DNA from: a candidate division WOR-1 bacterium RIFOXYB2_FULL_36_35
GTDB taxonomy: Bacteria > Margulisbacteria > WOR-1 > XYC2-FULL-46-14 > XYC2-FULL-37-10
Direction of reading: 5' to 3'
Length of the DNA: 38,394 nucleotides
Assembly: GCA_001771505.1 (NCBI GenBank)
Contig: MEUA01000057.1
Span: forward strand, 1 to 38,394
Made by a program: the position numbers and the translations under genes. Below, piece after piece: positions 8,501 to 16,402 of the stretch. The notes beneath the pieces are model-generated. The model was not told the DNA's origin, searched no databases, and saw only the letters and a program-made list of their open reading frames with translations. Position 1 is the stretch's first letter. Every line of letters begins with the position of its first letter.

Positions 8501-9208
8501 TTAATTAAAAAAAGATCTGAAATAATAAAATAAATGCTTAATACCGATTTTAGACTCTCCTCGCTCCCTTTCATTGAAAGAATAAGGAACTTCCATAATC
8601 TTTATTTCTTTTGATACAAACTTTAACAAATCAAAAAGGACTTTGTAGCCTCTAAGCTCAAATCTATTATAATATTTTTCGATTTCTTCCTTAACAAAAG
8701 AAGCTTTGGCTGCAAAGAAACCGGATAAAACATCCCTGCAACTTTTCTTTCCTCTGATTTTTAAATAAGCGCTCCCCAAAAAGAGGCCGAATTTAGAGAG
8801 CATTTTTCGATGAACCGGCCAATCGCCAACAACTTTCTCCCTAAATCCTACAACAACATCTGCACTCTCATCTCTTAAAAAAGAGACCATCTCATCTATT
8901 TTTTCCGGAGGATGTTGCAAATCCGCATCAATAACAACAAAAAAGCTTGTATCGACTATTTTAATTGCATCTAAAACGCTTGCGGTTAATCCATGAACTT
9001 TCATTTGAGCCCTATCGAGCAATTTTATAGCTTTACCTTCCTTGGACATATCACTGACAATCTCTTGAGTTTTATCTGACGACCCGTCATCAGAAACAAT
9101 AATTTTAATCTTCGGGTAAAGTTTAAAAATTGTCTCTGCCAAAGAACCTATATTTTGAGCCTCATTCAAGGTAGGAATAATAACAGTAGTATTAAAATAG
9201 TCTTTCAT
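8501..9208 (-). CDS. Glycosyltransferase family 2, polyprenyl-phosphate sugar synthase-like
   Basis: A 235-residue GT2 enzyme resembling dolichol-phosphate mannosyltransferase (DPM1). The GT-A fold motifs are present: IPTLNEAQNIG near the start, VSDDGSSDKT (nucleotide binding), and DADLQHPP (metal-binding DxD). No C-terminal membrane segments are present, unlike the longer GtrB type, so it is probably peripheral on the cytoplasmic face. It likely transfers a hexose from a nucleotide sugar to a polyprenyl phosphate, feeding the downstream membrane protein. No ribosome-binding site is visible; a TAAAAT lies 9 bases before the ATG but lacks a good -35 box. Which sugar is used cannot be read from sequence. 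Confidence 0.85.
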   Translation of the reverse strand: MKDYFNTTVIIPTLNEAQNIGSLAETIFKLYPKIKIIVSDDGSSDKTQEIVSDMSKEGKAIKLLDRAQMKVHGLTASVLDAIKIVDTSFFVVIDADLQHPPEKIDEMVSFLRDESADVVVGFREKVVGDWPVHRKMLSKFGLFLGSAYLKIRGKKSCRDVLSGFFAAKASFVKEEIEKYYNRFELRGYKVLFDLLKFVSKEIKIMEVPYSFNERERGESKIGIKHLFYYFRSFFN

Positions 9209-9238
9209 ATAAGAAAAATTTTATCATCTAATTTCAAT

Positions 9239-9266
9239 TAACCCCGATTAGGATAATCAGGGTTAA
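9239..9266. repeat. Palindromic repeat
   Basis: Imperfect copy, ACCCCGATTAGGATAATCAGGGTT, just upstream of the GT2 gene. Confidence 0.7.
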
Positions 9267-9430
9267 ATTTCCGTCCAGATCTTTTACAAAGTATAATTCA
9301 CCTGTATCCATTAGGTCAAGACAAATAACTTTCTATCTTATACAACAATCGCAAGATTAGGAATATTCTTAACCCCGATTATTCATGTACAAACAGAATT
9401 CTAGTAGGCTGTTGGGAAAATCCTTAGGTA

Positions 9431-9472
9431 TGAACCCCGATGCCCTAATCGGGGTGAATAATCGGGGTTAAT
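9431..9472. repeat. Composite palindromic repeat with a third arm
   Basis: A palindrome (CCCCGAT...AATCGGGG, 9434-9453) is followed by TGAATAATCGGGGTT. The same palindrome-plus-third-arm layout occurs at 34145-34182 and, with the order reversed, at 26131-26169 and 22776-22815. Confidence 0.75.
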
Positions 9473-9511
9473 TTTGCAACAGTTCTACTATGGAAGTGTT
9501 GCTTGACACCA

Positions 9512-9531
9512 CCCCAGACTTCAGTCTGGGG
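9512..9531. repeat. Hairpin-forming inverted repeat
   Basis: CCCCAGACT and AGTCTGGGG form a perfect 9-bp stem around 2 bases. It is unlike the other repeats in the window and is seen once. The A/T-rich stretch GAATTTTAAT follows. Confidence 0.6.
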
Positions 9532-9633
9532 AATTTTAATGTAGGGACTTATTTCGCAACAGTTTCAAGAGATTTTTACTATTATATCACACACATATGT
9601 TTTACAAATAAGCGCAATAAATAATGAAATTTA

Positions 9634-10779
9634 ATGAAGTTTATTACGATAATTATATACAATATGATACAAGCAAGTCAAATTCATGATGGACATATAG
9701 CCCCTCCCAAGATACCAACTGGGCAGCCAACCAACCTAACAGCAACAGCAAAGGCACTTACTGCTTTGACTGCCAGAATGGCAAGCGCTACAACCAGAAC
9801 AAAGGCGCTTTTGGAATTAAAGAGAGACCCAACTAAAAAAAATCCAAGAGTAAGAATGGAAGGGATAACTTTTGAAAATGTTCTTTCGCACGACGGATAT
9901 TATGCTGTTGAAGCCCCCTCAACAGAAGCGGCGGAAATAAAGGCAGGGGAAAGAATGGTGTTAGCGACAAGAAGCTCTTTTCCTGATCCTGAGAAAATGT
10001 TATTAGTAGAAGCCCTTATAGGAAGAACTCACACTTGCTATAAAGCAACCCTAGAAAGAGGAGAACCCGTTGCGATAAAAATGCTTAGCTCAAACACCTT
10101 TGACCACACCCTATGGCAGAAAATTTTTGCCAGTGAATCAAGAATGCTCGGGTTTTTAAATAATTGCCAAGCAACCCCTAACATAATAGCGACAGATAAA
10201 AACTGCATAATCACAAAATACATAGAAGGAGTAACACTCCAAGAAATGCTAGACTCAGAAGAAAGAATAGACCCATGGATAGCTTTTACTATTGCATTGA
10301 AAATCTTACAGGCTTTAGAAGATATATATTTTTCATCCAACGGCAACATAGTTCACTTAAAAATAACTCCTTCCAACATTTTAGTCGACAAAGAAGGGAA
10401 CTTTATAATAACAGGATTTTCCTCCGCAACACAAGAAGGGAAAAAACCCTTAAATAAATGGTATGGGGATCCAAAATATCTTGCCCCTGAGGTAATGAGA
10501 GAAAATTATCTTGCAGCTAAACAGGCGGACATGTATTCTGTTGGCGCCATGCTCTATGAAATGGTTGCAGGCAGTCCGATAATTGACGTTAAAGATATCT
10601 CTGAATTTATAGATGAAAACTCCATGAACCAAAAATCTCTCATGATAAAAAAAGAGGCAATCCCCGAACTAATGCTTCCTTTTTTAAATAAACTAATTGA
10701 TTTTTCTCCAAATCAACGTTTTAATTCTTATAGAGAGGCTTTAGCTCTTGCGGAAAAAATATTAAAAGCTATAATCTAA
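9634..10779 (+). CDS. Serine/threonine protein kinase fold, predicted pseudokinase
   Basis: A 381-residue cytoplasmic protein with a kinase domain at about 125-380. The glycine loop (ALIGRTHTCYKA) and VAIK lysine (K149) are kept, as is a likely helix-C glutamate (E168). The HRD motif reads HLK (241-243), so the catalytic Asp is Lys, and DFG reads TGF (260-262), so the magnesium-binding Asp is Thr. Asn-248 and the LAPEV/D299 structural parts remain. It should fold and perhaps bind ATP but not phosphorylate. The first 75 residues are Thr/Ala-rich and low in complexity. The start could also be ATG 9664. It is followed after 18 bases by an intact kinase gene, suggesting that this protein regulates or scaffolds its neighbour. 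Confidence 0.85.
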   Translation: MKFITIIIYNMIQASQIHDGHIAPPKIPTGQPTNLTATAKALTALTARMASATTRTKALLELKRDPTKKNPRVRMEGITFENVLSHDGYYAVEAPSTEAAEIKAGERMVLATRSSFPDPEKMLLVEALIGRTHTCYKATLERGEPVAIKMLSSNTFDHTLWQKIFASESRMLGFLNNCQATPNIIATDKNCIITKYIEGVTLQEMLDSEERIDPWIAFTIALKILQALEDIYFSSNGNIVHLKITPSNILVDKEGNFIITGFSSATQEGKKPLNKWYGDPKYLAPEVMRENYLAAKQADMYSVGAMLYEMVAGSPIIDVKDISEFIDENSMNQKSLMIKKEAIPELMLPFLNKLIDFSPNQRFNSYREALALAEKILKAII

Positions 10780-10797
10780 AATCGAAAGGGAAACAAG

Positions 10798-12078
10798 TTG
10801 TCAATAAAAGTTGATACAGGGCAAACAACAAATAGCAGGCTCAACCACGCAATAATACAAAGGATGACCGCATTAAAACCTTCTATTGCTCAATCTGTAA
10901 AAGCTCAATACAACCCCGCAATGTTAATAGAGGAGAGAAGCCAATTACTTGCAACTTTAGGTTTTGCAATAGAAAACCCTTTGAGCAACCCATTGTTAAC
11001 AGATGAACTTCTTTTCGCGGAAGGAGGAAACGCATCAATCGCAATAAAAGGAGATATAATGGTCAAAAGGGCGGACACAAAAGTCAAAGCCGCCTTATTG
11101 TATAGAGAAGCTCTCGTCTTGCAAGAGTTAAGTTCTCTTCCAGGGATAATCAAATTGGCAGCTAAAAGGGACGAGGCAATAAGTACAGACTCCATATTTT
11201 TAGACCCTGTTCCAGGAATCAATTTAATGAATGCAAAAGAAAAAGAGCTTTTTAACGCTGATGAGATATTATTTTTAATTATACAAACATTAAAAATATT
11301 AAATGGGATTCATAGGTCAGGATATGTCCATAGGGATATAAAGCCAAAAAATATAATGGTTACAACTGATGGGGATATAATAATAATTGACTTTGGATGC
11401 GCGGAAAAACTAGGATCAAATGTTCTTGACTCAAGCTATTCATTTTCTAAAGGAGAATTTATAGGGGATTTAAGTGTTGAAAAGTTGTGCGTAGAAATAA
11501 ATGCTTTATCAAATTTCCATAATATAAAATCTCCAAAAAAATCACTCGCATGGCTAAATGAGATCTTATCAACGACTCATTTTCCAAAAGATGAGGAGCT
11601 CCCACTTGAAAAACGCATCAGGAAAAACAGGCTGTTTTTTGAAGAGAGATTTTCAAGAGATATATGCCCAAGGATAATTGCAAAAAAAACATTTGCCACA
11701 ACGTTTGAATACCTAGACCCTCGATTTGCTTTATATAATGGAGCTACCCCGCTAGCAGATCTTTTTTCCGTAGGGATTATGCTTTACGAATTACTTTGCG
11801 GAGATACTCCTTTCCACTGCAATACAACTACAGAGTTCCGTGCTATTTCAAATAAAAATTATTTAGAAGAGATAGATTGGTCGTTATTTCCAGGTTATTT
11901 ACGCCCACTAATTGCATCACATATAAAACCTTTAATTATTAGATTAATTGATCCGAACATAGGCAATCGTTTTCCTAGTGTTGATAAGGCGCTAGAGCAT
12001 ATTAAAGAAGATAAAATTTTAGAGAGACTCTCCTCCGTAGAGGTTTTAAGAAAAAACAACATTTCATCCCGATTATGA
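10798..12078 (+). CDS. Serine/threonine protein kinase
   Basis: A 426-residue Hanks-type kinase with catalytic residues intact: probable ATP-binding K90, helix-C E104, VHRDIKPKN (177-185) with catalytic D180, and IDFG (197-200). The activation segment is unusual: about 95 residues lie between DFG and the segment corresponding to APE, which here reads EYLDPR. After that DLFSVGIMLYELL restores the normal C-lobe. There is no transmembrane segment and no PASTA or other sensor domain, so it is a soluble kinase. The start is TTG 10798 with AAAGGG upstream. It forms a two-gene operon with the pseudokinase gene. The last residues and TGA stop lie within a palindromic repeat. Substrates are unknown. 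Confidence 0.87.
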   Translation: MSIKVDTGQTTNSRLNHAIIQRMTALKPSIAQSVKAQYNPAMLIEERSQLLATLGFAIENPLSNPLLTDELLFAEGGNASIAIKGDIMVKRADTKVKAALLYREALVLQELSSLPGIIKLAAKRDEAISTDSIFLDPVPGINLMNAKEKELFNADEILFLIIQTLKILNGIHRSGYVHRDIKPKNIMVTTDGDIIIIDFGCAEKLGSNVLDSSYSFSKGEFIGDLSVEKLCVEINALSNFHNIKSPKKSLAWLNEILSTTHFPKDEELPLEKRIRKNRLFFEERFSRDICPRIIAKKTFATTFEYLDPRFALYNGATPLADLFSVGIMLYELLCGDTPFHCNTTTEFRAISNKNYLEEIDWSLFPGYLRPLIASHIKPLIIRLIDPNIGNRFPSVDKALEHIKEDKILERLSSVEVLRKNNISSRL

Positions 12079-12090
12079 TAATCGGAGTTT
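12066..12090. repeat. Palindromic repeat containing a stop codon
   Basis: Copy TCCCGATTATGATAATCGGA at the end of the kinase gene. Its TGA at 12076-12078 is the stop codon of the kinase gene. Confidence 0.8.
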
Positions 12091-12138
12091 GCTAAATGAA
12101 AAATGTCACAGCCTTAACCCCGATTATTCATACATCGA

Positions 12139-12257
12139 GGGACTGTTGCGAAATGACAGTTTTTGCAATTTGTCATCTCCGCGAAAGCGGGGATCTATCT
12201 TGTTTTCTGAGAAATAGATTCCCGTTTTCACGGGAATGACCATTTCGCAACAATCCC
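12139..12257. repeat. 119-bp element with terminal inverted repeats (MITE-like)
   Basis: The ends GGGACTGTTGCGAAATG (12139-12155) and CATTTCGCAACAATCCC (12241-12257) are inverted repeats matching at 16 of 17 positions. Inside lie CCGCGAAAGCGGGG and CCCGTTTTCACGGG hairpins. It has no coding capacity. Half copies or fragments occur at 3544, 21763 and 36126. Confidence 0.75.
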
Positions 12258-12300
12258 ATAGAGTAAATGTTTGACAATTTGTTGGTTATTGATTCTGACG

Positions 12301-12328
12301 TGAACCCCGATTTCCTAATCGGAGTTAA
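12301..12328. repeat. Palindromic repeat at the end of ksgA
   Basis: AACCCCGATTTCCTAATCGG followed by AGTTAA; the reverse complement of TTA at 12325-12327 is the ksgA stop codon. It separates the convergent kinase and ksgA genes. Confidence 0.75.
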
Positions 12329-13149
12329 GAGTTTAGCGGTTTACACGATAAACTTATTTTTTCAAATTCTTCCAAGGATAAAGTCTCCGGTCTTCTTTTA
12401 GAGTCAATCCCTATTTTTTCAAAGCCTATGTTAAATTGCTTCAAAGTATTTTTAATGGTCTTTCTTCTTTGTGAAAAAGCAGATCTAACGATTCTTTCAT
12501 CTATATCATAAAGCGGCTTTTCATAAGGCTTTAAAACTAATATCGCAGATTCAACATTCGGAGCGGGATAAAATGATCTTCTGGAAACAAACGATTTTAT
12601 TTTGGCTTCAGCTTTATTTTGTACAAAAACAGAAAAAGAGCCATACCTTTTACTCCCTGGGTTTGATACAATTCTTTCCGCAACTTCTTTTTGTACGGTC
12701 AAAACCACAAGATCAGGCCTTTTTTCCCAGGATAAAATTTTCTCAATAATCGGAGTTGTTATGTAATAAGGCACATTTGCAACAATTTTATTGAAAGGCA
12801 AAAGGCGATGATTCGAATCGTCACCCTTGGATGAAAAATCCCATATTAAAAAGCTTTCGGATATATATTCGACATTTGAATGCTTCGCCAAAACTTTTTT
12901 TGCCATTTGGATCATCTCTTTATCAGGATCAAGTGTTATAACTTTTTCTGAGTTTTCAGCTAAAGCATCTGTTAAAACTCCAAGGCCTGTCCCGATTTCC
13001 AGAACAACATCATAAGAAGACAATTCCGCGGCATTTATAATTCTCTGTAAAACTTGAGGATCAACCAAAAAGTTTTGACCTAAACTCTTCCGTGGCCTAC
13101 GATTATGGACAGTAAGTAATTCTTTTGTGATCTTTAAAAGAGCTGACAT
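12325..13149 (-). CDS. ksgA: 16S rRNA dimethyladenosine transferase (KsgA/RsmA)
   Basis: A 274-residue SAM-dependent enzyme that dimethylates the two adjacent adenines in the helix 45 loop of 16S rRNA late in 30S assembly. It shows the family entry motif KSLGQNFLVD, the SAM-binding VLEIGTGLGVLTD, and the adenine-pocket motif NVPYYI (usual form NLPYxI). The C-terminal FSQRRKTIKNTLKQ stretch is typical. Length agrees with the family. It starts one base after the stop codon of the PIN-domain gene, so translation is probably coupled to the toxin-antitoxin operon, an unusual arrangement for a ribosome-assembly factor. The C-terminal end meets a palindromic repeat. Confidence 0.96.
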   Translation of the reverse strand: MSALLKITKELLTVHNRRPRKSLGQNFLVDPQVLQRIINAAELSSYDVVLEIGTGLGVLTDALAENSEKVITLDPDKEMIQMAKKVLAKHSNVEYISESFLIWDFSSKGDDSNHRLLPFNKIVANVPYYITTPIIEKILSWEKRPDLVVLTVQKEVAERIVSNPGSKRYGSFSVFVQNKAEAKIKSFVSRRSFYPAPNVESAILVLKPYEKPLYDIDERIVRSAFSQRRKTIKNTLKQFNIGFEKIGIDSKRRPETLSLEEFEKISLSCKPLNS

Positions 13150-13560
13150 TTAAATTAAAGGAAGAGTTGTAAATCCAACTTGTTTAAAATGTTTATCAAA
13201 TGTTAAGGCATGAGAAATTCTATCCTCTTTCATGCACGCAAACGAAAGGCAGTCAACATAGCTTAAATCTTTTTTGTCCGCATATTTTTGAAATAACTCC
13301 CACGCTTTTTTTTCTAAATAAATATCCATCCATTCGGTTTTCACTAAATTAGAATGTCTAAACTTTTCTCCAAACTCTTTTGCCTCTCTATAGCCAACTT
13401 TACATCTTAGAAAAGTTATTGTCTCTGCAATGACAAAGTTATTTGTCATAAAAATGAATTTATCAGCATTAGAGGAAAACCAATCTTTTGTTATTTTATG
13501 ATACTTATCGCTCTTATCCATTAGTGCAACAAAAAAAGCTGAATCAATAAATAATTTCAT
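13150..13560 (-). CDS. PIN-domain ribonuclease, VapC-like toxin
   Basis: A 136-residue PIN-domain protein. The acidic active-site residues are visible: D6 in FIDSAFF, E46 in VIAET, the aspartate of SYVDCLSF (about 102) and that of TFDKHF (about 120). Such proteins cut RNA with a bound metal, and the VapC group acts as toxins. It overlaps the upstream RHH antitoxin gene by four bases (start/stop coupling), the usual toxin-antitoxin layout. The next gene, ksgA, follows immediately. It may be a true type II module or a domesticated PIN protein; target RNA is unknown. Confidence 0.85.
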   Translation of the reverse strand: MKLFIDSAFFVALMDKSDKYHKITKDWFSSNADKFIFMTNNFVIAETITFLRCKVGYREAKEFGEKFRHSNLVKTEWMDIYLEKKAWELFQKYADKKDLSYVDCLSFACMKEDRISHALTFDKHFKQVGFTTLPLI

Positions 13561-13814
13561 CTTTTCTTCCCATAAACAACTTCATCAATATTTTCAGAAG
13601 CATTTTTATCCCCACTCTCAAACATTCCTATAATTTTAAAAAGAGGGTCATTTTCTATCTCTTTAACTTTTAATTTTTCCGATTTTTTACCCAAATATTT
13701 ATTAATCGCATCTCTTATTAACTCTGCAACACGCTTCCCTTCATGAACAGCCTTTAATTTTAACTCTTTTAAAATATCCGTTTCGATTCTTATATTTGTA
13801 GTAGAATAACGCAC
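13557..13814 (-). CDS. Ribbon-helix-helix antitoxin-like protein
   Basis: An 85-residue protein whose first 45 residues fit a CopG/ribbon-helix-helix fold: a strand with alternating residues (TTNIRIET) and two helices (DILKELKLKAVHEGKR, VAELIRDAINKYL). The lysine- and acid-rich C-terminal half would wrap the toxin. It starts at GTG 13814 behind a good ribbon GAGGTG site. It should bind the PIN protein and repress its own promoter (13832-13860). The start codon of the PIN gene overlaps its stop. Confidence 0.82.
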   Translation of the reverse strand: MRYSTTNIRIETDILKELKLKAVHEGKRVAELIRDAINKYLGKKSEKLKVKEIENDPLFKIIGMFESGDKNASENIDEVVYGKKR

Positions 13815-13831
13815 AAAATCACCTCAATACA

Positions 13832-13860
13832 ATCATACAACAATACAAATGAATTGTAAA
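13832..13860 (-). promoter_or_regulatory. Promoter of the RHH/PIN/ksgA operon
   Basis: TTTACA (13855-13860) and TATGAT (13832-13837), 17-base spacer, read on the minus strand, directly after the pdxA stop codon. It would place the toxin-antitoxin pair and ksgA on one transcript. Confidence 0.65.
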
Positions 13861-14862
13861 CTATTGTTTTGCGCGGGCAAAATGTGCGGCTACTTTTACT
13901 GCATATACCAAGCTCTGAGGATTTGCCACCCCTTTCCCCGCAATATCAAACCCGGTTCCATGATCAACAGAGGTTCTTACAAAAGGGAGCCCGAGAGTAA
14001 CATTTACCGACCTGTTAAAAGAGACAAGTTTTAAGGGTATTAGACCTTGATCATGATACATTGCGACAACAATATCAAAAAGTCCGGCATTTGCAAGATT
14101 GAAAACAGCATCAGGAGATATGGGGCCGTAAACCGTAAGCCCCCGCCTCTTGGCCTCCTCTACGGCAGGAATTATATGCCTTATCTCTTCATCTCCAAAA
14201 ATCCCCCCCTCCCCAGCATGAGGATTAAGTCCAGCAACTGCAATTTTTGCCTTTTTTTTACCTACCATTTTCAAGGCATCGCTTGCTAATTCTATTACAT
14301 CTAAAATTTTTCTTTTATTAATATTTTTTGGGACGGCTTTTAGGGGAAGATGTGTTGTCGCAAGCACAACCCAAAATTTATCAGCGACAAAAAGCATCGC
14401 GTATTTTTTAGTTTTAGTATGTTCCGCTAAAATCTCGGTATGTCCATCAAATTTATAACCGGCCTTATGAATCGCCTCTTTATTTATAGGAGCTGTAACC
14501 ATGGCATCAACCTCTTTGGCCTTTGCCAATCTGATGGCCTCTTCAACATACAAGACAGAAGCTTTCCCGCATTCCGCGGAGAGTTTTCCTATTTTAAGGT
14601 TGGAAATGTCTATCTTTCCAACAGTTAAAACATCAATTCTGTTGCGCAAAAACCTGGCATCTGATATGTTTTCTATGGGGTTTACAACTACCCCCGGCAG
14701 TTTTGAAATTCTTATTGCATGCTGTAGACTTTTGGGATCTCCAATAATAAAAGATCTGGTAAAGCTATAAACTTCAGGAGTTGAGAGCGCTTTTACGCAA
14801 ACTTCAGGTCCAATTCCCGCGGGATCTCCCATTGTTATTGCAATTAGTGGACGATTTTTCAT
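13861..14862 (-). CDS. pdxA: 4-hydroxythreonine-4-phosphate dehydrogenase
   Basis: A 333-residue PdxA, which oxidises 4-phosphohydroxy-L-threonine with NAD in the DXP-dependent route to pyridoxal phosphate. Family motifs: ITMGDPAGIGPEV at the start, metal-binding histidine in FDGHTE, NPHAGEGG, and MYHDQGLIPLKL. PdxA2-type paralogues acting on tetronate phosphates share these motifs, so substrate is likely rather than certain. No other vitamin B6 genes are adjacent, although the aminotransferase gene upstream on the same strand encodes a PLP enzyme. A GGAAATT stretch before the ATG is a weak ribosome-binding site. Confidence 0.92.
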   Translation of the reverse strand: MKNRPLIAITMGDPAGIGPEVCVKALSTPEVYSFTRSFIIGDPKSLQHAIRISKLPGVVVNPIENISDARFLRNRIDVLTVGKIDISNLKIGKLSAECGKASVLYVEEAIRLAKAKEVDAMVTAPINKEAIHKAGYKFDGHTEILAEHTKTKKYAMLFVADKFWVVLATTHLPLKAVPKNINKRKILDVIELASDALKMVGKKKAKIAVAGLNPHAGEGGIFGDEEIRHIIPAVEEAKRRGLTVYGPISPDAVFNLANAGLFDIVVAMYHDQGLIPLKLVSFNRSVNVTLGLPFVRTSVDHGTGFDIAGKGVANPQSLVYAVKVAAHFARAKQ

Positions 14863-14947
14863 TGAATTTCCAATTTAAAACCGATAATAAGGAACCTTTA
14901 ATCGCTACAAAAAAAACCTAAAAACAAAATTTATTGAATTAGAAACA

Positions 14948-16120
14948 TTACTTAAAATAAATCCCAGCTTTTCTGATGCGGTCGACAGCTTCGACAATTC
15001 TTGCTTCCGGCGCAACCATGGCAACCCTTATGTAACCCTCACCCAAATCACCAAAAGCAACCCCCGGAGAGACAACAACCCCCGTCTTTTCAAGTAAATA
15101 CATGCAAAACTCTGTTGAATCAAAACCGGAAGGAACAGGCAACCAGACATACATTGTTCCTTTTGGTTTTTCAATATTCCATCCCAGAGAATTCATCCCA
15201 TCAACAAAAAGATGCATCCTTTTTTCATAAGTCTTTCTAACCTTGTCAATATAGCCGTTTCCTAAATGCAAAGCGGTAATAGCCGCCTTTTGTACTGCAG
15301 TAAAAAGGCCATAATCAAGATTGGTCTTTATTTTGCGCAAGGATTCTATAAGCTCCCTTTTGCCAACCGCAAATCCACATCTCCATCCTGGCATTCCGAA
15401 TGTTTTGGATGTAGTATGGAATTCTATACAGATATCTTTTGCTCCGGGGATTGAAAGCATTGAAATCGGTTTTTCCGCTCCAAAATAAATCTCCGCATAC
15501 GCAAAATCGTGGACAAGAATAATGTCATATTTCTTACAGAATTCAACCGCTTCTTTGAAAAATTCTTTTGTAGCAAAAGAAGCTGTCGGATTTGTCGGGT
15601 AGCTTAATATCATCATCTTTGCTTTCTGCGCAATTGCAGGATCAATAATTTTCAGGTCTGGCATAAAACCCCTATGTGAAGTTGTAGGCAAAATATAAGG
15701 ATCCCCGCCCGCAAGAATTGTACCTCTAAAATGAGCCGGATACGCAGGCATAGGAACAAGAGTTATGTCACCAGGATTGATGTAAGCAAAAGCAAAATGG
15801 ACAACGCCTTCTTTGGACCCGATCAATGTTACAACTTCATGTTCGGGATCAATACTTATGTTGTATTGTTTTTTGCACCAATCAGAGACAGCCTGTTTAA
15901 ATTCAGGCGCCCCTTCAAACGATGGGTACCTATGATTTTCAGGATTTTTTAAAGATTCGACAAGAGATTCGATAACCTGCGGCGGCGGTGGTATATCAGG
16001 ATTTCCCATTCCAAGATCAATTAAATCAACCCCTTTGGCATACTCTTTTGCTTTAAGTTTATCCAACTGGGCAAATACATATATTGGAAGTTTTAATAAT
16101 CTGTCCGCTTCTTGATGCAT
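14948..16120 (-). CDS. Class I PLP aminotransferase, AlaC/DapL-like
   Basis: A 390-residue fold-type I aminotransferase. The PLP-binding lysine is in TTSKTFGMPGWR, and the N-terminal LIDLGMGNPDIPPP and IGSKEGVVH segments resemble E. coli AlaC and the LL-diaminopimelate aminotransferase DapL. These groups are close, and sequence alone does not decide between alanine-glutamate exchange, LL-DAP formation for peptidoglycan, or methionine metabolism. It lies 85 bases before pdxA on the same strand and may share its transcript. A TATAAT lies about 30 bases before the ATG with a GAAAGAG ribosome-binding site between. Confidence 0.88.
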   Translation of the reverse strand: MHQEADRLLKLPIYVFAQLDKLKAKEYAKGVDLIDLGMGNPDIPPPPQVIESLVESLKNPENHRYPSFEGAPEFKQAVSDWCKKQYNISIDPEHEVVTLIGSKEGVVHFAFAYINPGDITLVPMPAYPAHFRGTILAGGDPYILPTTSHRGFMPDLKIIDPAIAQKAKMMILSYPTNPTASFATKEFFKEAVEFCKKYDIILVHDFAYAEIYFGAEKPISMLSIPGAKDICIEFHTTSKTFGMPGWRCGFAVGKRELIESLRKIKTNLDYGLFTAVQKAAITALHLGNGYIDKVRKTYEKRMHLFVDGMNSLGWNIEKPKGTMYVWLPVPSGFDSTEFCMYLLEKTGVVVSPGVAFGDLGEGYIRVAMVAPEARIVEAVDRIRKAGIYFK

Positions 16121-16402
16121 AAAATGACTCTTTCTTTTTATATTATACCATCACCCTTAAAACTTTGCCTTAAAAAGAAAATCTCTGTACTATTTAATTT
16201 ATTAAGACTTAATTCTAACGTTTTTGTGGGATTTACTGTTTTGTCAAGTTTAATCAATTTAAGAGAAGACAGCCAAATATTAAAAAGAATTGCAGCCGAT
16301 GATTTAGCTTGTAAAGCAATCACACGCTTGAAAGAACAAACACATCCCGACCAACAATTACCTTCTTGGATATTGGAAGAGTTAGCTACCGTAGGCTTAT
16401 AA
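16112..16402 (+). CDS. Possible small protein between lipA and the aminotransferase gene
   Basis: A 96-codon frame fills the gap between two minus-strand genes and overlaps both slightly. The second half (LREDSQILKRIAADDLACKA and onward) reads like a real soluble helical protein. The first 40 residues look like translated noncoding DNA, and no ribosome-binding site precedes the ATG codons. The true start may be further inside (for example the GTG near 16227). I do not recognise it, and it may be a remnant of a longer gene. Confidence 0.3.
   Translation: MMHKMTLSFYIIPSPLKLCLKKKISVLFNLLRLNSNVFVGFTVLSSLINLREDSQILKRIAADDLACKAITRLKEQTHPDQQLPSWILEELATVGL

Larger units (their letters stand above)
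9209..9633. other. Repeat-rich intergenic region
   Basis: No coding sequence is visible in these 425 bases. They hold palindromic repeat copies at 9239-9266 and 9431-9472, a half copy near 9370-9384, a hairpin at 9512-9531, and fragments related to the GTTGCGAAATGA dispersed repeat (near 9474 and 9552-9562). The clustering suggests a landing zone for small repeats. Confidence 0.7.

Noticed and set aside
12068-12090. Rho-independent terminators at each palindrome
   Set aside because: Most copies lack a following T-run, so I list them as repeats; a terminator role is possible but not shown by the sequence.
13849-14770. Several plus-strand reading frames opposite pdxA
   Set aside because: They are antisense to a gene with all family motifs and show no ribosome-binding sites or recognisable products.
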